From the NCBI GenBank assembly GCA_010015805.1, contig ML978124.1, positions 2,480,001 to 2,544,000 of the forward strand: a DNA stretch of 64,000 nt, in the 5' to 3' direction. Positions 56,631 to 64,000 of the stretch are shown here, piece by piece. The translations under genes were made by a program, and so were the position numbers. The notes beneath the pieces were generated by a model, which was not told where the DNA came from, ran no database searches, and worked only from the letters and a program-made list of their open reading frames with translations. Origin of the DNA: Rhizodiscina lignyota. Taxonomy: Eukaryota; Ascomycota; Dothideomycetes; Aulographales; Rhizodiscinaceae. Each line of letters starts with the position of its first letter. The first letter of the stretch is position 1.

Positions 56631-57268
56631 TGTGACTGCTTCGAATTGAGTGATGTGGATTGCTGTGGGATCTGATATTGTTGGGATGCTTGCTCAGATG
56701 TCTTGTTTGCACGTCTGTTTATATAGACATTTTTCCGCTCGCTGATGAGTGATATTGCTCTTGGCTAAATGGAATAATTGTTGCTCTTGAATTTCCGATG
56801 TACCATTAATCTGTGAAATGTTACTGTCTCATCTAAATCGGGACCACCAAGCTCGAAGAGGAAAATGTAGACCCTGGGAATGGTGGAGATCCTGGGATAA
56901 TCGCGCTCCACGGCGGTCAAACGCGGGGAAATTCGTATTTCTTGCTGCATGTCGTCAACGATATTCGAAAGATGGGTGTGATTTGGTCGTAGTTCATGAG
57001 AAGCTCGCAGTTGCTTTTCTGGATTGCATTGCGGTGCGGAAGGTGACATTGCGACTTCAGGATTCTGCATCAGCATTAGCCAGTTGGATCAACGTGCGAT
57101 GACAGCGCGCTGGATTCACATGAATGCCGAACATGGTATCGCTGAGCCTGGTATGAATATTACTTGGATTCTGCTCGTAAAACAATCGCTAAATCGCATG
57201 CATGTTGAAGAGACATGCGGAGGTCAGCCAACGCCTGGCCAATGCAATTGATGCAAACACAATATCCA
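56631..57268. other. Intergenic, promoter of small secreted protein
   Basis: About 640 nt. No gene was recognised. It includes the presumed promoter of the cysteine-rich protein. Confidence 0.4.
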
Positions 57269-59186
57269 TCACATCTTGCCCATTACTGTGATATCATCTG
57301 ACTTCTCTTTCTCCACATCCACCTCCACCTCACTTCGCTTTTCGTCATCGTCATCCAGCGTCTCGTGTAATATCGACGGCGTATGTCTCTTCTCCGAATC
57401 TCGGCCACTGTCTCCTCTGACCCCTCCAGCAGCGTCTGCCATTCCGTTGTCCAACATTCCTTTCTCCAAGTCGGCCTCTTGTTGTCTTGTTGTCTCTTCT
57501 TCTTCCCTCATCTGCCGCTCCCGCTCTATTGCCTCGAGTTCTTCAGGTCTAATGAGCCCTCTATCTCTGACAAAAGCACAAGTGATGAGACATACTACCG
57601 CCAATGGAGTCAGCATTATGAACACGGCCCTCGACGCCTGGGCATAAGCAGATTTGATAGCCGCCGAATCCGTTGCAGTAAATTTTGAATAGTCTGGATG
57701 CGTGAATGTCGAAGCAGCTAGATACTTGAATTCAGCAGGTAAGCTCGCTTTCAGCACATTCTGCAATACAGCCGCGCTCAATGCAAGCCCGACTGCACCG
57801 CCGAGACAGCGCAGGAAATTTCGGACCGAAATGACGACCGCACGCTGCGATTTGCGGGCGTGGGCCTGCAATGCGACGATGGTGGGCTGGAAGACGTTGC
57901 CACAACCATACCCGAACACGACCATGATGGCAATGATATAGCGCAACTGGAAATTCTCGTCGAATAGGATTGTAAGGCCTGTACCCAGGGTGAAGAGGAA
58001 GAAGCCGATAATTATGATCTCGCCGTAGCGCTGGGTTCGCGTTATGTACTGGCCTGAGAGTATGGACGAGCAGGCCTGGGTGCCGACCATCGGGATGATG
58101 AGAATGGCAGATTTGAGCGGACTCCACTGGCGTACGTTCTGGAAGTAAATTGGAAAATAGTAGATGTAAGAGTAATAGACGGCGCCGAAGAAGAAGTTTT
58201 GGATCATGATGGCAGAGATGGCCATGTTCTTGAAAAGATCGACTGTACAGTGTCAGTCACACAGGCCGAATGAGTCGAAAACACATGCTTACATGGCATC
58301 ATTGGCAGGGCGCTGACTCGCCATTCAACATATCCAAAGAGAACAGCAAATATGGAGCCTATTGTGAGCATCGAGATCACCATCGGCCTTGGCCGTCAGC
58401 AAACACACATACAGCAGTATGCTTTTGAGGAACATACGAATTCCACGCAAAGTATGCTCCGCCTCCAGAGATTGGAATCAAGAGCAGAATTAAAGCGATG
58501 CTCGCGGTGATGACTCCCAGGTAGTCAATCTTCTTCACATTCTCTCTGAAGTCCTTCCTCGGCACAACAGTTGGCAGCATAAAATAGTGTACCACACCGC
58601 ACCCGGCAGCGGTCGGAGCAAGCATATAGAAAAGGCCTCGCCATCCTACTTTTGTCTTCTCGGCAAACGTCGAAGCCAAGAGTGGGCCAACGAGATTGCC
58701 AAGTCCAACACAAGATCCCAAGATGCCCTGGTATTTACCACGCTCTTGCAGAGTAACGATATCGCTCACGACAATCATCGTGAGGCTGGTAATGCCGCCA
58801 CCCGCAACGCCGGCAAGCCCACGGAACACGTAAAGCATCGCGGCATTCTGGCTAAGACCACAGAGCAGGTCGGAGAAGCAGAGCAGCGCAATGGCGCTCA
58901 GATAGACCAGCTTGCGGCCAAAGAGATCGGAGAGGCGGCCGTACAGGACTTGGAATACGGTGTTGCCAATCAGCGAAGATGTGCCTGCCCATGAGATCGT
59001 TTGTGTGGCGTTCAAATCTACGGCCATGATGGGCAGCAGTTGACCAATGCCATTTTGATCAATGAAATAGACGAGGAGAGTCAGAGCAAGGATGAGAAAG
59101 GTGAAGATGAGTTGTTTCTTTGGCAGAAGATTCTCCTGGTTTCGGAGTGCCTCCTCTGCTGCCCGCTGGCGTTCGAAATGGGACAT
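57269..59186 (-). CDS. MFS multidrug/toxin exporter (DHA2-type, 14 TM)
   Basis: Exons 59186-58438, 58387-58293 and 58242-57269 (both introns 50 nt) give 605 residues. A cytosolic N-terminus (RAAEEALRNQENLLPKKQ) leads into about 14 membrane helices. The MFS loop motif LYGRLSDLFGRK and a GxxxGP-type helix (LGNLVGPLLAS) mark a drug:H+ antiporter of the DHA2/14-TM group, the same group as aflatoxin and trichothecene exporters. The C-terminal tail is long and charged (EE/KK-rich). It exports lipophilic toxins or fungicides across the plasma membrane. Located between a secreted Cys-rich protein and a peroxidase gene, it fits a self-protection role, though the substrate is unknown. Confidence 0.88.
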
Positions 59187-61269
59187 GACGTTGGTCAAGG
59201 TGGGTGTGCTGAACAGAGGGCCGCCGGGAACAAACGAAAATTGGATGTAACGGAAAACGCAGACATCGAGATTCGGATATGAAAGATGAAGAAAAGAAAT
59301 TGATGACATTTTCAACACCACAGAGTCCTCAATACATCAAATTTGCGCTATCAAAGCGTAAGTCTCGGCATCGACGTGCCGGCCAAACCTCGTCTTCGCA
59401 CATTCCCCAGAGTGGAGAATGTCCGGCCGTTCGTTACGTCTTGATCTGCTCTTGCGGGCGGTCTGCGCCCTTTGCCGCAAAAAGCTTTCTTGCAGGCGCC
59501 CAATTTTCGTGGAGACGTTAGCGAACTCGGCAACGAGATGCCGATTGAAGATCGAGCCGTCTCATCGTGTTTGCCATTGGCTGCCGGGGAGTTAGGGAGG
59601 GCGAAGCTGCGGTGCCTTGCAGACGAACGACTCCTTCGGCAGTATAACTGATGCCTTTGGACCGTCGTTATATCAGTAAACTGCGATATCAGAGCTGCCA
59701 TGGAGACCATATTAGTAGTGCCGTTCGTTACGGAAGTCATACAGAGTTTCTGGTTCGAATCTCGTTCGCAGCTCACATCATCCGATGATCTGACGATCTG
59801 CCGGGACGGAAACGGAACTACTTTATTCTCACCACTGCTTCCTGCTGAATTTTCTGATGTTGAAGACAGCCGGTCCTCGAAATTCGGACGCCCGGCAGAG
59901 CGCAGGTGCTGCTGGCGCGCAAACTCATGCTCTGGAACTTCCAATCAAGATCTGCCACACTCACCGTGTTTTTTGACTCACAGTTGCTATGTATGAATTA
60001 CGAGACTGAACCTTCACAGGCGATGTAGACCAATTCAGAGGCTTTGCAACCCGAACGACGCCGGTATGCCAGCATTCGTCTTCTCTCTCCACCTCAATCT
60101 CTCCAACCGAAAGCGCGTTTCCTCCCATATAGTCGATTCCCTTCTGCACATCAATTAGAATGGATGCTCATTGGCGTACACGCTCCGCAAGCCGATCTTC
60201 TCCATCTTGTTTTTCTCATGTGCCGTGTCCATAGTTGACTTGATATGTGGGAAGACAAGGCCATACCTGCAGTTCCGACCTCATCCGGACTACTCTCCAC
60301 CATCACACACCAAACTCGTCCCAATTCCGACGAGTCTTAAAACCCGCCGATTTCAGGACCAGATGCCGAGGCATTGCGACTGCCTCATTGCAAACTGTGG
60401 ATTCCCGAAGAAATCTCAAATCGAAGGACTGCCGAGGCTCCATTCAAAGTGACTTTGAGTCCCTTTTTGGATCACTAGCTGTCTTTGGATATCTGAACGC
60501 ATGGCGAGTGCTGTAAAGGGCCCGGAGAAGGCCACAGGCCGATATGGGCAATTCCAGTATATGACTCACACTGGTTGCAAACCGCCGAGTGAAATTGGTC
60601 TGGAGCATGTGAGATACTAGCTAGCCTATGCAGTGCTACTGATTCAGAATGTCCTGGAGTCTGGTATTGATGTGCCTCGGTAACCGGTCCCTGAGGTCAA
60701 TCGTCACTTGATCTATCCTATTATTATGTATGCGTCCGCATTTTGGTTAGGGGTTCTTGGAGGATGTCTCTTTCTGAACCCGTTGCTCTTTCAAAGGCTG
60801 CTAACTACTTCCCGCCCCAGCATCAGACAGGCATCGGAATACACACTCATCGCGTCTCGAGCGCCCTCCGTAATGTAGCAAAGGGAACCCGTAAGAATGA
60901 AGCAACTCCGCAGTTGCTCGGGGACTGCGAATGAGATGCGGAACTTCACTTTGTGGAAGCGCTTCAGTAGAGACGATGATTTATTCTGTGATTTCAACTA
61001 TCAGCAAAGCTGCGGTTTATTGCCGGCAACGTGAACAACGGTAGCCCATCACTGCCTTTCAGTCCCCGTGAAACTCGTAATTTTGTCATTCGTAAGCAGC
61101 AATCGAACGAGGTAGCCCATCGGCGTGCTGTCGTCCTGTGAAATCCCGAGCATATCATATTGAATCATCGTAAGTAATCATAATCATTCCTTCACGCCAA
61201 AGTTTCTGGTCGTGCTGTGTGCAGATATCACTGCGTTCGGTCATCGAATGCAGCGACCTCCGTAAATCC
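59187..61269. other. Long intergenic region, no supported gene
   Basis: About 2.1 kb. The longest frame (minus strand 59351-59944, 197 codons) is Ser/Arg-rich with no domain and lacks a convincing start context. Plus-strand frames around 60040-60520 overlap one another and share no family features. The part beside 59186 should hold the exporter promoter. Confidence 0.4.
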
Positions 61270-62103
61270 TCATACACCTCCCAAATCCTTAGCAGCGGAC
61301 TCCACCACTGCCAGCCATAGATCGTGAGACGCCTTAATATCCGCAATAAGCGCAGTCTGCAAAGCCCTCGTGATCACCTCCGCGCTCCTCTTGTAGCCCT
61401 GATTAACTGGAAAACGCTCTTCATTAAGCCATTCCTTGACCTGATCCTTCGGTGCTCTTCGGTCATTCGTGTCCGTGGAAGCATTGATACCGAACACGAG
61501 CGGGATGAAGCTCGACTCCAGCTGCGCAAACGCCGTGAATGCTTCAGACAACTTCGGACTACCAATCCCAACGCTCTCAAACTCTCTCCGCGCTCGGGTC
61601 TTGCCGATTGATCCAGCGTCGAGGTAATTATTCGGTGCGTCGTCCATGAGCATTTTAACAAGGCCCGGACTAACATCGATGGTAGAGCCCTGGATGAGAT
61701 CCAGCCTCGTGAGACTCGCATCATGCTCGGTGTGGTCATGTGCAGCAAAGTCCTCCAGGGTGAAACTTTTGCTGCTGTTCTTTGGGGAGCCGAGTTTCGC
61801 CACCATCGCGTTGGTCGTCGCCGATGCCAGATCCAAGTTGAAATTGAGCGCGGCTATCATTGCATCGTTGAAGTCGTCCTTCGTGATTTGACGCCCGTCA
61901 CGAGACAGAAAACCATGGTTTGCGAAAGTATTGAGCATCGGGCATGGACTTCGGGAGGAGTTGGTGACTAGAGCGGCAGGAATCCATGGGTGGTTGTCGA
62001 GGAAATTGAGTACAGAAGTTGATTTGGCCTCGGAGGCGTCGACACTGAAGAAAAGTGCCTGAAGACAAACAACGAACGCCAGCATATTGAGAGAGGCAAG
62101 CAT
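61270..62103 (-). CDS. Secreted heme-thiolate (chloroperoxidase-type) peroxidase
   Basis: A single exon of 277 residues, taken from the ATG at 62103 because it starts a good signal peptide (MLASLNMLAFVVCLQALFF). The mature protein carries the proximal heme-ligand motif SPCPMLNTFANHG (Cys54) and the distal EHD acid-base motif followed by SLTRLD (126-135). Both are diagnostic of the chloroperoxidase/unspecific peroxygenase superfamily (Peroxidase_2). These secreted heme enzymes use hydrogen peroxide to oxygenate or halogenate small molecules. The length is within the short-form range. The physiological substrate is unknown; the nearby exporter and regulator make a metabolite-modifying or detoxifying role plausible. 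Confidence 0.88.
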   Translation of the reverse strand: MLASLNMLAFVVCLQALFFSVDASEAKSTSVLNFLDNHPWIPAALVTNSSRSPCPMLNTFANHGFLSRDGRQITKDDFNDAMIAALNFNLDLASATTNAMVAKLGSPKNSSKSFTLEDFAAHDHTEHDASLTRLDLIQGSTIDVSPGLVKMLMDDAPNNYLDAGSIGKTRARREFESVGIGSPKLSEAFTAFAQLESSFIPLVFGINASTDTNDRRAPKDQVKEWLNEERFPVNQGYKRSAEVITRALQTALIADIKASHDLWLAVVESAAKDLGGV

Positions 62104-63653
62104 CTTGACTGTTGAGAGAAAGGTTCGATGGTGCTTTTGAATTCGGAGGTGCGCGTCAGCGTTCGGCGGTGTAGGCTGCACACGCTTGACGGACTGACAA
62201 ATCTTCCATGCGCGGTATATGCTGTTGTGGAAAAAGGGAAAGACTGTGAGAGGCGTATTTCAGCTATCTTACAATGCTGCGGCGTTTGGAGAGGAGAGAG
62301 TTGTAGCGAGTGAGAAGCTACTTAGATACCGCAGTGTGGTGACGATGTCGACTTCTTAGCGCCTTCTTGAAGGAGTGGCAAGAACGTAAAAACCAACAGA
62401 CGCAGGCACACAAATCCACCGAGTACGATAAATCTGAAACAGCTCGCCAGCTCACTACAAATATCGTCGGCTTCACGTCCGAATTCAAGATTCTCACCGT
62501 AATCGGGTTGCCCTGGCCCCCAACGTCATCTTACCTGACGAACCCTCCGCTGTGCCGCGTGGGTGCAGGCTTCAGCTGCAGGTGCTAACTTACTGAAGAG
62601 AGATGTGCCAGCCACAGCGGCAATCGAGCGGATCTCCGCTAGGAAGAAATTTATAAAAAGAATCCACTAACTTTTCATATCCCGCTTGATCTCGACTCCG
62701 GAGGGTCGGCTGTCGAGCTGGACTTGGCGAAGGTGACGAAAGACGAGAGTACCTATCGTAACGGACGCTGAGGCAAGATCTTATCTTATCTTCGGAGATC
62801 AGACGGAACATTGAAGACAGACGCCAGCCTGAAAGAATTTGAAGCCACCACGGACTACGCAAGATGCCTGCCGGAGTTGCAAGGAATGTAAATCAATCTC
62901 TTCTTTAACAAATGCCTGATCATCTTCAGCGGGCGAGATGTAGTTCACAGTGCGTTAAGTGAGATAGGCTGACAGATCTCGCAAGCTATGACAGATTATC
63001 ACAGCCATTTTTGCCGAAGGGTTGGATGACACTCTGCGGCAGAAAGACTGATGTCGTTCACGACACTTTGCTCGATTGCTTGTTTGATGAACACAGTGAC
63101 CGCGGGCCTCATTGTACTGGAGTCGAACTGAGGAGCATGAATGCGCCTCGTTGTTCACGAATACCATTTTACTCAGTGAGGCCGAGCCAGAAATGCCACA
63201 AGCTACACAGCATAGGATACAAGACAATAAAGGATTGAACCGGGTACGATATCTAGCCGAGACCTACTAATTAGCGACATAGATCTACCTAACCACTCAA
63301 TGAGACATCACCTCAGCCACCAGCTCAGCCCGCTTGCGAGGCAAAGTTACTGGCAACGGTGGGGAAGGTAGCTAACCTCAAAACGGAGGTGAGGACAGTT
63401 TCGAATCTACTGTGATTCCTCTTAGGGAGAATGCTTCGAGTGCTACGGCCGATTCCAGATCAATAGTCCCAGTTGACGTGAAGCCTAATAGATGTATTTG
63501 ATTTCTATACGAGTATTCCAAAAGAGATCGAGGTTCCATATCAGTTCTCAGCTACTGGTATAAAGGGCCTTTTCATTCCACGCGTCTCATTGTTCGTTGC
63601 TTCGTCGAATCGAAATTTCATTCACGCCTTCCAGCACTTTACAAGGTCCCACA
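62104..63653. other. Intergenic, no supported gene
   Basis: About 1.55 kb between divergent genes. No conserved frame was recognised. Confidence 0.4.
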
Positions 63654-64000
63654 TGAAGTTGGCAGTTTTTCTAACCCTGGCTGCTTCGGCGGCCGCTGAT
63701 ATCATCTACCTAGCCAACTGTAACGCTGCAGGCTCGCCTTTCGGATTCCGAGCCGCGGTCTTCCACACCGGCGGTGGTGCAGGCAACGGGCAGCTCAATC
63801 CATCGACTGGGAACATTGGCATCGCCGGCTCGGAAGAGTTTTGGGGACAGTCGGAAGAGATAATTGTGATATACCCTGACACGCAGGAGGTTCTCGTCGT
63901 CCAGCCACTCAATGACGATGACGCCACTGTCGGATTTGTCGCCGGTACGGCAAGCAACAGGCAGGGGAAGTTTACGTGTAGGAGGGATACCGACACGCAG
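63654..64000 (+). CDS. Secreted protein, truncated by window end
   Basis: The frame starts MKLAVFLTLAASAAADIIYLANC, a clear signal peptide with cleavage near residue 16, and continues open through 115 codons to the edge of the window. The mature part has a Gly/Asn-rich stretch and a few cysteines (NC, TC); no family was recognised. A promoter-like TATA-type string (ggTATAAAgg) lies near 63560, about 95 nt upstream. The stop codon and possible introns lie outside the window. Confidence 0.6.

Noticed and set aside
59351-59944. 197-codon minus-strand frame
   Set aside because: Ser/Arg-rich, no domain, intron or convincing start; probably a chance frame in GC-balanced intergenic DNA.

Overview
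This window comes from the nuclear genome of a filamentous ascomycete (Pezizomycotina), most likely a Dothideomycete. The basis is eukaryotic gene architecture with many short GT-AG introns (about 42-116 nt, mostly near 50), Zn2Cys6 and bZIP regulators, fungal versions of Pfs2, Ufd2, Boi and Mte1/Dbl2, and small secreted and chloroperoxidase-type proteins. The class-level guess is inference. I place 27 protein-coding genes. No rRNA, tRNA, CRISPR or intact mobile element was found. Splice sites were set by eye from reading-frame continuity, GT/AG signals and family alignment, so individual boundaries may be wrong by a few codons.

Region 1 (1-11.2 kb): a DUF3237 protein, an ABCG transporter, and a striking glycan-type block. 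One gene (4816-7331) fuses a sugar-type nucleotidyltransferase, a HAD phosphatase domain and an APH/choline-kinase-like phosphotransferase. The next gene (7535-9933) fuses a Golgi nucleotide-sugar transporter in frame to a membrane-tethered lumenal domain. That lumenal domain occurs again as a free-standing type II membrane protein on the opposite strand (10023-11174). Together they could make, import and use an unusual activated sugar or sugar-like group. This is the best candidate in the window for an undescribed system.

Region 2 (11-45.7 kb): mostly core genes. They include a SP-RING SUMO ligase, a Boi-type SH3-SAM-PH polarity protein, a bZIP and a Zn2Cys6 regulator, a mitochondrial ACOT9-type thioesterase, a small membrane protein and a MAPEG protein. 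They also include a DGAT1/ARE-type acyltransferase, Pfs2, a saccharopine-dehydrogenase-like oxidoreductase, Ufd2 and a DUF2439 protein. A CAG-type microsatellite with decayed repeat sequence lies at 26.9-27.3 kb.

Region 3 (45.7-64 kb): accessory in character. It holds a sensor-like surface protein, a Zn2Cys6 regulator convergent with a secreted SMP-30-type lactonase, an alpha/beta-hydrolase and an F-box gene with a frame break. It continues with an eight-cysteine secreted protein, a 14-TM MFS exporter, a heme-thiolate (chloroperoxidase-type) peroxidase and a secreted protein cut by the window end. The gene mix resembles a detoxification or natural-product neighbourhood, but no synthase backbone gene is visible.
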